Assembly (NCBI GenBank): GCA_001692895.1
Contig: KV748189.1
Span: 2,674,432 to 2,738,431 of the forward strand
DNA length: 64,000 nt
Direction of reading: 5' to 3'
Source: Cenococcum geophilum 1.58
Lineage: Eukaryota > Ascomycota > Dothideomycetes > Gloniales > Gloniaceae
Part shown: positions 1 through 11,339 of the stretch, one piece after another
Layout: the number at the start of each line of letters is the position of its first letter
How positions within the stretch are numbered: position 1 is the first letter of the stretch
The notes under the pieces: generated by a model
The model's database searches: none
The model's input: the letters and a program-made list of their open reading frames with translations, nothing else
Told to the model about the DNA's origin: nothing
Made by a program: the position numbers and the translations under genes

Positions 1-929
1 AATCTAGTATATTAGGATATATAAAGGACAGAGTACTAGTATAAAGAATTACTAATAGACTAAGAGTAGGCATACTAAGAGCTAAGTGGCTTACCGAACT
101 AGAAGATAAAGAGGATCTAGGGATTCTAATTAGGTTCAAGGAATGACATATAAAGGGCTATTACAATATAATAATAAGAAGATACTTCCTTACGGATAAA
201 CCGTATATACTCCAGCAGCTATACTAAAAGTGGTATAGATAAAGGCATAATAATAAGTAGGAAGATTTCTATATATAGTTGGATAAAAAAGTTATCTAAG
301 ACTACCTAATTATAGAGAAGGCTATAACGCATATTAAAGGAGCCTTAATTATAACGTTAAAGGATCTAAAGGAATGTTTAAAGGACTAGAGAAGTAAGAG
401 GCGTATCTTAGTACCTATAAATAAAGTTATAACGTTTAGATTAGTATAATAAAGGTTTAAACTTAAGGATAAAGATAAGCTAAGAGTTAACCTAAAGCAC
501 CTAGTATACTATACGTTATTATAAATTGCGTGTATAGATAATATATACAAAATATATAAGAATCTAAAGAAAAAGAATTGGAAATACCCTATAAGGATAT
601 ACTAGATAACGGATAAGTAATAGTATAGGAACGCTAAATATATATATAGATGGCATCCAGCAGAGGTCCAAGAGGAAGGAAGTTTAGTACTTTAACTAGA
701 AAGATTCCTTATAAAAGAATGCTTAGATGGATAATAGTAGTAGGAATACCTAAAAAATACGTGTTTATAGTATATTAAAGATAAAAAGCGAACTAGGTAT
801 TAGCTAAAGAGTAAGCTAAGTGTACTAGGATTAAGCAGCTAATAGTTAGGAAAAGTAGAGACCTATAGGACTAAAGGGAGCTAGTAGTAGAGCCTTAAAC
901 CCTTAAAGGAATTTAAGAACAATACCTAA

Positions 930-3900
930 ATTTATAAGTTAATTAGTAAAATTAGCAGTTTAAAGCGCTAATAGATAGTAGAGTAATATAAAACTATATT
1001 TTATTAGCAGTAGTTAAGAGAATAGGACTACCTTATAGATAAAAGGAGCAACCTTACCTATTAGTTACGATTTTAGGAGATCTAATAACCTATAGAGGAG
1101 GGATCATTAATCTTAAAACAGGACCTATTCGGATAACTATTAAAGGGAGATAAATTAAGATGTCTTTTAATATCCTACCATTGGGACAGGATAAGGCAGT
1201 ATTAGGTATGCCTTAGTTATAAAAATATAATCTAAGGATTGATTGGATTACAGGTTAGGTTAATATTAGAGATACTTAATGCCGTAAGATATAATAATAA
1301 GCTAAGTTAGTATAGTACTAAATAGGAGCAACCTATAAAGAAACAGAAAAAGGACTAAGTTATATACTAAAGAGATACTATAAGTATAGTAAGAAACTAT
1401 AGTTACCAGAAAGTGAAAAGCTATTAGAATATACAGTATAGGACTATAAAATAGAGTTGGAACTAGGAATAAGTCTAAAGTTCTTTTTAATCTACAAGCT
1501 TACTAAAGAAGAAGGTAGAGCGTTAAAAGAGTTTATCTAGGAAAATCTATAAAAGGGATATATTAGACTATCGCAGTTATTAGCGGGTTATCCAGTACTG
1601 TTTGTACTAAAGAAAAATAGCAAACTAAGGCTATGTATTAACTACAGATAGTTAAATAGCATCACTAGGAAGGATAGGTATCCTTTACCCTTAATTAGCG
1701 AAATTTAAGACAGAATAGGCAATGCGTAAATCTTCACGAAGATAGATCTAAGATAGGCGTACTATTAGATTAGGATTAAGGAAGGCAATAAATAAAAGGC
1801 AGCTTTTAGGTTAAAGGAAGGACTATATAAACCATTAGTTATACAATTCGGGCTTATAAACGTACCAGCAACCTTCTAAAAGCGTATTAATAATATATTA
1901 GGAGAATACTTAGATGAATTTGTTATAGTATATCTTAACGATATTATTATCTACTTAATAATTAAGGAAGAATATAGGGAACACGTTAAATAGGTCTTAA
2001 AGAGACTATAAGAAGAATAGATACTAGTAGCAATTAAAAAATGCAAGTTCTTCACCAGGAAAACCGATTTTATTAGATTTATTATTAAACTAGGCTAACT
2101 TAGTATAGATTTAAAGAAGATCGAGGCTATAGTAAATTAGTAGGAACTAAAGAACGTTATATAGTTAAGATCGTTCCTAGGGTTTTGCAATTACTGTAGA
2201 AGGTTTATAGCGCAGTAGTTAAAGAATATTAAGCTACTTATAAGGTTAATAAAAAAAGAAGAACTATAGGCATAGGAAGAGGAGTAAAGAAAACTCTTTA
2301 AGAAAGTTAAAGAGTTGTTTACCTAGGAGCCAGTTCTTAAGATCTATTAACTAGGACTAGAGACGGTTATAAAGACGGATGCATTAGACTATATATTAGG
2401 GGTATACTTTATATAAAGGCATTAGGATAGATAGCACCTAGTAGCATACTATAGTTGAAAGATAACACTACTAGAGTTAAACTATAACATCTATAATAAG
2501 GAGTTATTAGGTATAGTTACAGCATTAAAAAAATAAAGAGCATTCTTATAAGGCATAGAGAAACTATTTATAGTTAAAACGGATTATAAGAACCTAATAG
2601 GATTCCTAATAACGAAGGAACTTAATTAAAGATAGGTTAGATAGGTAGAGATGCTTACGGAATACCATTTTAAGATTTAGTATACTAAAGGTATAGATAA
2701 TATAAGGGTAGATGCTCTAAGCCGTAAAGCTAAACTATAAAATAAGGAGAAGCTATTAGGGGCTTTATTACAAAAGGATATAGACGGATTAATTAGGTAT
2801 AATTATCTAAGAATTATAGCAACTTAAGAAGATAATAAACTAGAGAAAGTCTACAAGATACCAGAAAGCTATTAGGTATAAAGAATTCTAGAAGCATAGC
2901 TAGAAGATCTATAGACGGATATATATAAAAATCGAGAAGTGAAGTATATCTTAAGAAGCATAATAGAGTAGTTTATAGAAGACTTCTATAAGGGACTAAC
3001 TTAAGGACATAATAGAGCTATAGGCTTAGTGTTAAGACTCTAGGAGGAGTACATTATTAATAGAATCTAAAGGATAGCTAGAAAAGTTATAAAGGAATAT
3101 CTAGATTGCTAAAGAAATAAACTAACGAGGCATAAGCTATATAGAGGGCTATAACCTATTAAAATACCAGAAAGACTATAGGAGGTCATATTATAGGACT
3201 TTATTGTTAAGTTGCTAAAATTAAAAGACCCTATTACCGAATAAGATCACGACGTGATCTTAGTAATAGTAGACAAGCTTATAAAGTAGGGATACTTTAT
3301 AGTATGTATAAAAGAAATCTTAGTAGAAGATATCGCTAGAATCTATATTAAGGAAGTATTTATAAGACATGGAGCACTAAGTAAAATCATATTAGATAGA
3401 GATTTAAGATTTATAGCAGTATTCTAGGAAGTATTCTTAGCGAAGCAAGAAGTTCGAGCAGTAACTTCTACCGTATATTATCCACAGACAGACAGTTAAA
3501 CGGAAAGGTTAAATTAGACGCTAGAATAGTACCTAAGGCATTATATTAATTATGCATAGAATAATTGGGTATTACTATTACTAGTTATATAGTTTGTATA
3601 TAATATAATACCTTAAGAAGGAATAGGCATATTACCATTTAAGGCAAATTATGGGTATAAGCTAAGAACATTATTATTACTACGGTAAGTGAANAAAACG
3701 AGTAGTACAGCTAAAAAAAGAATAAAGACGTTAATAAATCTTTATGCAGACCTTATAGAATTAGTAAAAAAAGTANAAGAGAGAATAAAAAAGTACTATA
3801 ATACTAAGAGATCTAAGGGACNAGATCTTAAGGAGGNAGATAAAGTATGGCTACTATACAAAAATTTTAAGAGTTAACAACTAAGTAAGAAATTGGACCA

Positions 3901-4262
3901 CGTTAGACTAGGACCCTTTAAAATTACGTAAAGGATTTCATTAGTCACGTTTAAGTTAAACCTACCAGCTAAAATGAAAATTTACCCTATATAGCATATC
4001 GTAATGCTAGAGCTAGTATATAGGAATATTAAGCCACTGGTTTATAAAGCAGATATATATAGAGGATAAGAAGAAGATAAATGGTAAGTATTAAAGATCG
4101 TTAATTATAAAGACATTAACAACAAAATATAGTATAAGGTTAAGTGGATAGGCTATACTAAGACTACCTAGGAGCTATTAGAGAATTTAAAGAATGCTAT
4201 AGGAAAGGTATAGGAGTATTAGAAGAGATTAGGTTAGGCAGTATTAATAAAAAAGGATTGCT
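930..4262 (+). pseudogene. Gypsy A1 pol relic: protease, RT, RNase H, integrase, chromodomain
   Basis: The product would have processed the polyprotein, copied the RNA and integrated the cDNA. The protease is near 950-1270, with ALIDS around the active site (the expected following Gly reads as Arg). RT is about 1540-2200: 'LRLCINYRQLNSI' is clear, and the catalytic YxDD box reads YLND (about 1930-1950). RNase H is about 2330-2740. Integrase is about 3000-3690, with the TSTVYYPQTDSQTERLNQ region preceding the catalytic Glu position. A chromodomain-like end, 'YKVKWIGY' then 'NLKNAIGKVQEY', lies at about 4135-4215. Stops occur throughout and sit almost only at former Gln or Trp positions, as RIP predicts. 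Some Ns occur at 3694-3837. Only fragments remain open, such as a 62-codon piece at 3689-3877. Confidence 0.9.
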
Positions 4263-4289
4263 AAAGAATAAGTCACCTAAGGGGGACCT

Positions 4290-4950
4290 AAGAAAAGCAG
4301 TTGCCGAACTACTTGGATCTATTTCCTTCTCTATTAGAGGAGAGTCCGTTTTTTTATCGCCTAGTTCCTATAAACCTTATTCTATAAGTTTCTACTCCTT
4401 AAAATAAACCTTTTTATAAACCTTCTTAAGATAAAGTAGACGAGTAGACGCCGCAATTTAAGCATTTAAAGCCTTCTGTTCTGCGTTATAGGAACGTTTT
4501 AATTTAGTAAGGGCTTGCAATAGTTTACTATTTAGCTAAGCAGCAGTAGATTAAATATAAAACCCTAAAACAAATTAATTAGGGAACTAGACGACTATTA
4601 AAAGTAATAGGTCGCGTATATTTAGCATTAGAAGTAAAGCGAACGTCATAGGATAAATAAATATTCGCTTTAGTATACTCTAAGTAAGAGAACGGTTATT
4701 ATAAAGATAGGTTCGCCAATGTAATATAAACTAACCCCTCTTTCGAACAACAAGAATATGGAGACGGCATAATCTTACTAAGAGATAATATTGCAGCAAT
4801 AGTGCGAGCACAACGTTGGGTGTATAAAGAAGAAATTGCTTTAGGTATAATAAGCAATAATATTAACTAAATTAATTAGACGGATATTACACCTTTAGTA
4901 AACGACTTAAAGATATTTTAAATCTTTAAGGACAAAGATAAAGAGAAGGG
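4290..4950 (+). pseudogene. Possible third ORF of Gypsy A, downstream of the chromodomain
   Basis: Between the end of pol and the polypurine tract there are about 680 bases. Reading through RIP stops gives a protein-like frame similar to the same interval in A2 (37320-38020). Shared patterns include 'TFL-TF' and 'QAF-A' early, 'YLALE' in the middle, and 'FKDKDKE-GD' just before the tract. The function is unknown and I recognise no domain. The early part of A1 seems to need one frame change. It could instead be a 3' untranslated region that looks coding by chance, but conservation of residues rather than only bases argues for an ORF. Confidence 0.4.
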
Positions 4951-4956
4951 AGATAG

Positions 4957-5381
4957 TATTACGGACGCTTTAAGTATAATATTATAACTACTTAGAGAAG
5001 AGACAGAAGAAGCTAGTTAGTTAATTTAGGCACAGTCTAAAATAGAGCCGATAGAACTATATAACGAGGAATAGTAACTAAGGTTATATAATATGCTACG
5101 TATTAAATAAGAGAAACAAGAGGAACTTACGTACCTTATATATAAGACGTATATTATATATAAGAAGGATTTCATAGGAGTACGGTCGTGTATTTAAGGA
5201 CCCTTAGTCCCTACCTAGATAGTTCCTTCCTTATAGTAATTCTCAGAATATAATTAGAGTTAATTTATTGGGCAACCACTCCACCAGTTGTTATTACGTT
5301 ATTAACTTTTATACTTACATTTCCTACACACCTAGCCCAATAACGAGCCTACCGTAGTTCTTGCTATAAGGTTCCGTTACA
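4957..5381 (+). repeat. 3' LTR of Gypsy A1 (about 425 bp)
   Basis: The LTR begins TATTACGGACGC, from an ancestral TGTTACGGACGC, and ends GGTTCCGTTACA. It directly follows the purine tract AAAGAGAAGGGAGATAG. It is much closer to the solo LTR at 38816-39239 than to the LTRs of A2 and A3, which begin TATTACGGACCT, so two LTR subfamilies are present. GTTAG follows immediately as the right half of a target-site duplication whose left half is off the window. Confidence 0.88.
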
Positions 5382-5389
5382 GTTAGCTA

Positions 5390-8300
5390 GTTAGGTTCTA
5401 CTAAGAAAAGTTCCGGTTAGAATTCTTTAAACGCTTATATAATTATAAGGAGTTCTTTATTATAGATCTTATAGTTATACTCTTATAGTATAAGCTTAGA
5501 TAAGTAGAATATAACTAGGTAAAGGAAACCATTATTACCCATTTAGAAAAGAACGCCTGCGTTAATGTAGTCTAAGGAGTTGGTTTTAAGATAGAGTTAT
5601 CGTCCTAGTATAAAGTAAGCTAGGATAGGTGCTTTAGTAAAGGCATTTTTAAGGTTTTAGAATGCCTTCTTATAGTTAGGCGTCTAGGTAAAGCGTAGGT
5701 ACGTTTTTCTTCCTTTTATAAAAAGGCCCTTTATTCGCATTATTACTATAAGTAGTGCTACTACGCCTAAGAAGTTGTATATAAATTTCTAATAGAAGTT
5801 AGCAAAACTAAGGAAGGCTTTTATATCCTTAATGCAGTTAGGGGCTTACTATTTAGTAATTATATATACCTTTTTAGGGTCTATACAGACACCCTTAATA
5901 GTAATAATTAGTTTAAGGTATTTTACTTCTATAACTAAAAATTCGTACTTTTTTAAATTAATATAGAGTTTTACTTCCCTAAGGCGTTATAGGACCTTTT
6001 AAACGTGCTTAATATACTTAAAAGGGTTATTGCTATAAATAAGTATATCGTCCAGGTACGCCAAGTAGAAGTCGTTAAGGTAGTCCTGTAAGGCGTTATT
6101 AATATAGCTTTAGAAGGTGCCTAGGCCGTTATATACGCCAAAGGGTATAATAGTATATTCGAATTGGCTAAAGCATAATATAAATGCGGTTTTCCATTCG
6201 TCACTATCCTGTATTTAGAAATAGTTAAAGGCGGCGATAATATTAAGCTTAGTATAGATTTTAGCTTAACTAAGCCGCTTAAGGGTCTTACGTATAAGCG
6301 GTACTAAGTATCGGTTCTTAATTATAATAGCGTTAAGTCCTCTATAGTTAACGCAGAATTAAATACCTCCTCCTAGCTTCTTAACAAGAAGGATAGGGGC
6401 GGCTGCTAGTAATATACTAGGACGAATAAACCCTTTATTAAGGTGCTCGTTAATATACTTTTTTATAACTAGAAGTTTGTCTTTTAATATTAAATAGGGT
6501 CTCTTATAAGGTAGCATTTTTCCTTATTTAATATTAATAGTATAGTTGTTAGGTTAATATAGGGGGAGTATATCTACGCCCTTTTATAAGTATATATTAA
6601 TAAAGTTGTAATACCTTTTAAGGAGGAGCTTGCGGAGTTCCTTATTAGTAAGTCCCTTTTTAAGCTTTATAAACTTCTTAAAGTCTAAGGTTAAGAGTTT
6701 ATTAAGTTCTATAGGCGTGTTATCCTCTAGGAGGTTTACTAAATCTATCCTATTACTATAAAGGACATAATCCTATTTTTATTAAATTTATATAGCTATA
6801 AGTAGGAGGCCGCTGTAATAACCTAGCTCTTCCTTCGTGCTATATAATAGAAGGCTACGGCACTAACGTAGTAATAGTTAGTCGTGGGTAGTATAATTAA
6901 AGGTTCTTTAGGTTAATATCCTAGGGAGTAGGTAGAGGCGGCTAGGCTATACCCTAGGTAGGTCTCTCTATAGTAGTTAGAGTTAAAGGTTACTTCTCTT
7001 TTCTTCTAGTTAATAATAGGGTTATACTGCTTAAGCTAGTTCATTCTAAGGATAATAGGGTAATTAGTAAGTAGTATAACATAGGCCTAAAGTTCTTCTT
7101 AGTGTCCGTTTATATTTAGGTAAAGTTATACTATATAAGTAATCTTTTATATAGTATAACTACCGTTAGCGAGTTATAGGGCGCGGGCTTTAGTAAGGGG
7201 TAAGGTCGGTAGGTTATATTTACGCACAAATTAGGTATTTATAAATTTATTAGTAGCTCCGTAGTTAATTATAGAACGGTCTTTATATTATTTTTTAGCA
7301 GTTATTCCTATTATAGGTAAAACTATCTATTTCCGTCCGTCTATTCTTACTAAGTTATTTATTAAGCAGGCCGATATATAGATCCCTCCATTATTAGGGT
7401 ATTAGGGCTAAAACTAAGCATTTCCCGCTGCTTCCGCTGCTGCTTCTTTATCTTATACGGTAACGGTATATAGCGAGGTATTCGGTGTTTAAGGTATAAA
7501 GTTAGGTATTAGGCGGCGATTATTAAACCTAGCTATTAGGCAGTTTAGGTTTTCGCAATAATAGCCTTCTTAACGGTATCTATAGCAGCGCCCTAGCTTT
7601 TAAAGTAGCTTATACTCTTTATCTAAGAGTTTACGTAGGAAGGTTGGTATAGAGAGGTTAATATTAGCTCCGGTAATAGTATTAGTAATAGGCGTTAGTA
7701 ACCTAGTATATATAGGTATAGTTGGCCCAGAGGGCTTTTATATAGGGGCCTTTAGGTAAGGGTTAGTAGTAGAGATCTAATTTAGCCGTCGTTTAATCTT
7801 CTATAGGGCTGCCACTATGCTATAAATATTATTGTAATTATAACTAGCGGCAGCGTAACTAAGATAATAGGTGACCTTTTTAAGGAGGTCTTCCTGGTCT
7901 TCAGCATCGTCTTAAAAGAGAACTTTAGTATATTCCTAGAACTTAATATAGAACTTATTAAATGACTTAGTAGGACTTATCTTTAGGGCGCGTAGTTTAG
8001 CTCGACTGGTGGCCACTAAGTCGTAGTCGCGATATATTAGGTTAAAATCGTTAAAGACCTTATAGTAGGACTACTACTTCTAGGGGCTATTGGTCTCCTA
8101 TTAGGCGAAGAGTCTATTAAATAGGGTACCATTTATACGCCCGATAATGTAACCAATCTTAATATCCTCCCTAGGAAAAAGGTAGGCGCTTTAGGTTAGT
8201 TTTTCGCGGATTTATATCTTTTAGTAGCTATATTCCTTACGGTCTCCCTAAAAGACTAGGGGATTAGGGTATTGTATATTAGACCCCATAATTATAGCTT

Positions 8301-9030
8301 AAGTTTAGTCGCTATTATAGGGGTTATCCCTATTAGGTAAAGCTGCTTAATACTAACTTTTAGCTAAGTGTTGGGTGGGTAAGGTTGCTGGAGGCGTAGA
8401 GACTTAGGTGGTGTAGTATATAGTAGGGAGATGCTTAGCATTGTTACGGATATGCTCGTTAAGCTAAGACTGTAGGTATTTAATTATGCCCTCCTTCTTA
8501 GTAACCTGGGCAATAAGTATAATCTTAGCTTTCTTTAATTGTTAAATATCGCGCTTAAATATGCGGAGGTTATCTTTAGTCTCTTAGCGTGTGTTATTAG
8601 TAAGTGCCTTACTAGCTTATAAGTCTTAGATAATATTATAATCTTAAGTAGTACGCAGTTTAGCTTATATAAGCTTTAGGTAGTAGTTTTATAAAAGGCG
8701 GTAGTATTTATTAGGTTCTCTTGCTACTATTTATATAAATATCTCAGCGTCTTATATTTCGATTTTAATAGGTAGCTGCCCTTCTAGTTGCTTTTCCGTG
8801 GCTATATAATTAATAAAGGATAAAATATCGCCGGTCTATCTTATTAAGGTTATCGCTATGGCCACCTATACTAATAGGGGTGTACCTATCCTACTAGGCT
8901 GGTTAACTCTTATCGTCTTTAAGATAGTGCTAGGTGCTTAGGGGTACTTATAGTTATAACTCTTCTAAGCCGCTAGGCTTACCCTTAGGGGTTAAGGCTA
9001 GGATTAATAAATTAAATTCTTCTGGGATTA
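5390..9030 (-). pseudogene. Gypsy B' gag-pol relic
   Basis: The capsid, protease and reverse transcriptase polyprotein is read right to left. Protease shows 'NYGATNKFI' where a D-S/T-G-A-T active site is expected, so the catalytic Asp codon has changed. A zinc knuckle of CCHC type is recognisable but has Tyr at Cys or His positions. RT is well preserved, including 'KYEFLVIEVKYL' downstream of the YLDD box. RNase H shows the 'LKTNSLDYINAGVLFQ' region, where an Asp-for-Asn change also suits RIP. The relic ends at the A1 insertion, before integrase. Confidence 0.85.
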
Positions 9031-9232
9031 ATTAGCGTCATAGGTTGGGTCGGGGTATTAGGTTGCTCTTTAGGCTTAACATAGTGGCTAGTAAGGAATC
9101 TCGTCTTACTATTGTGGTATAAAGGTTACTCGTAAACACGCTGCTTCTAGTAGCGCCTATAGTATTGTAGAGATGTAGAATTGGTCGTAGGCTAGGTATT
9201 GGTTGTAAAGAAAAAAAAAAGGCGCAATGTAA

Positions 9233-9437
9233 TGTCACAGGGCGCGGAACAGTGGCTGCTGAACGTATGTATTTAAGGAGTCTACAAGACGTTATACGAT
9301 TAATCGTAAGGATTGAGGGCGTAGGAAGGTAATATACTACGCGTAGCTAACGTAAGCTGTACGTAAAGCATACGTGAGGGCACGGGGTTCCGCTAGGGAG
9401 TCTCCTATAGAGGCTCCTACGGCGGCGTTCCGTAACA
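9233..9437 (-). repeat. 5' LTR of Gypsy B' (about 205 bp)
   Basis: It starts TGTCACAG and ends TTCCGTAACA, and is homologous over its length to the 193-bp LTR pair at 18688-18880 and 24849-25041. The neighbouring internal sequence reads GGCGCAATGTAA, the likely primer-binding region on the - strand. Several bases of length difference from the other copies lie near the right end. A 66-codon ORF at 9038-9238 straddles its edge and is not a gene. Confidence 0.85.
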
Positions 9438-10260
9438 CTATATAACCTTTGTTCTTAAGCTAAAGCTTATACCCTTTACTTTAGCTTATAAAGAAGACCG
9501 TCCTAATACACTAATTTAAGAAGATAAGGCTTTACCGCATATCTCTCTCTATTATAACCTTCTTATAAACCTCTTAAATATTTAACGGCTTCTTTAGTGC
9601 CCTAATTTGCCTAATATAAATATAATAGAGCCAGCGCGGCCTTACCTTAAGAGAGCTACTACTAGGAAGGGCGCCCTTATAACTTCTGTGCCTGCTAAAA
9701 GAGTATAAAAGAAGGCTTAGAAGGATCTTAAACAGTAGCAAATTTAGCGGTAGATTAAGAGGATCCCTTAGTATATTAAAGAGATAATAAGGCTTAAGGG
9801 AGGCAATAAGTATCGTAAGGGCTTATTAAATATACCTCGGCGCGCAAGGCCTCTAAAATACTATATTCCGCAGAATAATTAGGAGGATATATTAGTGAAG
9901 ATAAGGAGAATCTATAGCTAAAGGTAAAGGTAAAGGCTAAGCCAAGAAAGCAAGCTCTAAAGAAGGCAGTAAAAAGCGCTGCTAGAGCTGCTTTAGCTAC
10001 TGTTTTCGCTATATAAGAAGCTCAAGAAACGCCTTAAGATCTACCTTAAGAACTACCTTAAGATCTACCTCAAGATCCACCTCAAGCGCCACGACGAAAT
10101 TTACGACGTCGCCTTCCAAATGAGGTCCTCAATAAGACGTTTATTGAGCCCGAGGAGCCATAGTAGCAGCAGGCTGAGTCATTAAAGAGGCTATAGCGAC
10201 GGGGTGGTGGGCGGAAGCAGTAACTGTATATATTATATATATCAACACCTTAATAGGTAT
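9438..10260 (+). pseudogene. Unassigned degenerate coding-like stretch
   Basis: I do not recognise this region. From about 9610 to 10230 the + strand reads as a basic, Gln/Arg/Lys-rich protein tail if TAG and TAA are read as Gln. It includes a run of 12-base repeats (about 10028-10088, units like CCTTAAGATCTA) encoding a repeated Pro-Gln-Asp/Glu-Leu motif, and ends near a GGGRKQ-stop at about 10230. Such tails occur at the C-terminus of fungal DNA transposases, but nothing here fixes a family. The density of former Gln codons suggests a RIP-mutated repeat. Confidence 0.35.
10028..10088 (+). repeat. 12-bp tandem repeat, about five units
   Basis: Units are variants of CCTTAAGATCTA, drifting to CCTCAAGATCCA at the right end. 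The period is a multiple of three and keeps one frame (Pro, Gln, Asp/Glu, Leu/Pro), suggesting a repeat inside a former coding sequence. The right units keep CAA and CCA while the left ones have TAA and CTA, a visible gradient of RIP. Confidence 0.7.
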
Positions 10261-10565
10261 TAAATATGACGTTATCTATTTACACTTCTCGTTATAGAGA
10301 GCCAAAATCTAGCTTCTACTCCAGCCTCCTTCCTAATTTGGAACGCCAAGAGCTGGTAATGTGGCGTTTTGGTGGCGTTTTGGTGGCGCAGGGGGGGTCC
10401 GTCACTTTTGACCGCTGCCTCTGTATGCCGCACCGCATTGTTAAATACGGCAGTATGCTGTACCTTAGTTGATACCATACGCTACACGTTATAGTGCGTG
10501 GAATGCGTATTTGGCCGCCAAATGCTGCCAAATGCTGCAAAAATGCTAGTAAATTTTTTCCTGAC
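10261..10565. other. Weakly mutated patch with short direct repeats
   Basis: Unlike its surroundings, this patch keeps many CA and TG dinucleotides. It contains short direct repeats: TGGCGTTT/TTGGTGGCG units at about 10363-10390 and CCAAATGCTG units at about 10515-10540. Its right edge reads AAATTTTTTCCTGACGTAGC, which reversed resembles the TCAGGAAA-poly-T terminus of the element at 12949-14933. It may be a remnant of a related small DNA transposon, but a convincing left end was not found. Overlapping small ORFs on both strands (10266-10540) have no protein character. Confidence 0.4.
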
Positions 10566-11230
10566 GTAGCGTTATTTCTATTTAATATATGCCTATCCTA
10601 TAATATATATAGTAGATCTCTACTTATACTAATAGCCCCCTAGCCTCTATTACTATAGTAGTGCTTTACTAGCGTAGCGTTAAGTCTTCGCTTAGTGTTA
10701 TAATAGCTCCTATATTTTCTATTCTCTGCCTACTACTTATAAATAAAGGGCTTCTTAGCTTATTAGCTTTTACCATTAATACTAGGTCGTTATTTAGCCT
10801 CCTTTTTTTATAAAATAGATAAGCTAGTATTAATCTAGTATAAATTTAACGCCGTATTGTTTTGTTTATATAATATACCGGTTATATACCTAGTTTAGGC
10901 TAGTACGGTTTTCTACTACTATAACTTCTTATATAAGCGATATTTCCGCCCTTTAAAAAAATAAAAAAATTCTAAAAAATAATTAACGCTATAGATAGCA
11001 GTAATATTAATCCGGTAATACTGCTAATTTTCCCTATATACTATTGTATATATATCTAATAGCTCTAGAAGCGGTAAAAAAGTAGGATAGATAGGGGGGT
11101 TAAAATTTAGAAAATTAGATTTCGCGGTTAAGCTATTTAAAAGTTAGGAAACTAAGATAAATGCTATATTCTCCGCTTACCTCTAAGCTAATATATAATT
11201 TCCTAATTAGGAAAAGTCTTTTATAAGTAG
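10566..11230. other. AT-rich RIP-mutated spacer, no recognisable gene
   Basis: TA-rich sequence with stops in all frames. The - strand of about 10570-10820 has a coding-like run rich in Lys and Arg that I cannot assign. The boundary with the LINE on the right is soft, because that LINE's reverse transcriptase becomes recognisable only near 11340. Confidence 0.5.
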
Positions 11231-11339
11231 TTGCTACTACCTCTATATAAAATCTTCTTATTATACCTCTTTGGTTTTACTTAACTAAAATCGTTATTTT
11301 ATTTCTACTGTATCTATATAATATCTATAGGCTAGAGAC

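Larger units (their letters stand above)
1..5381 (+). mobile_element. Ty3/Gypsy chromovirus copy A1, 3' part, RIP-degenerate
   Basis: This is an LTR retrotransposon whose 5' LTR and most of gag lie left of the window. Reading through stops gives, in order, retropepsin, reverse transcriptase, RNase H, integrase and a C-terminal chromodomain, the Ty3/Gypsy order. A purine-rich tract (about 4938-4956) and the 3' LTR follow. Base 1 aligns with about base 33131 of the sister copy A2. The element ends at a GTTAG that lies inside a recognisable Gypsy-B sequence; the equivalent in the full B copy reads GTTGG near 21075. A1 therefore inserted into B'. It is inactive: nearly every Gln and Trp codon is now a stop. 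Confidence 0.93.
5382..9437 (-). mobile_element. Gypsy B' copy, 5' portion only (gag, protease, RT, RNase H)
   Basis: This second chromovirus lineage lies on the - strand with its 5' LTR at the right (9233-9437). It aligns along its length with the complete B element at 18688-25041 and stops at the A1 insertion point, equivalent to about base 21080 there. Its integrase and 3' LTR are presumably beyond A1, outside the window. Gag (about 7600-8950) includes a zinc-knuckle stretch near 7545-7610. Protease is about 7000-7330, RT about 5830-6430 and RNase H about 5400-5800. The RT box reads YLDDILIYSN near 6030-6065, so the catalytic aspartates survive here. Other stops make it non-functional. Confidence 0.9.

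Noticed and set aside
9438-10260. pogo/Fot1 transposase call
   Set aside because: The basic Gln-rich tail is compatible, but no DDE motif or characteristic block is visible.
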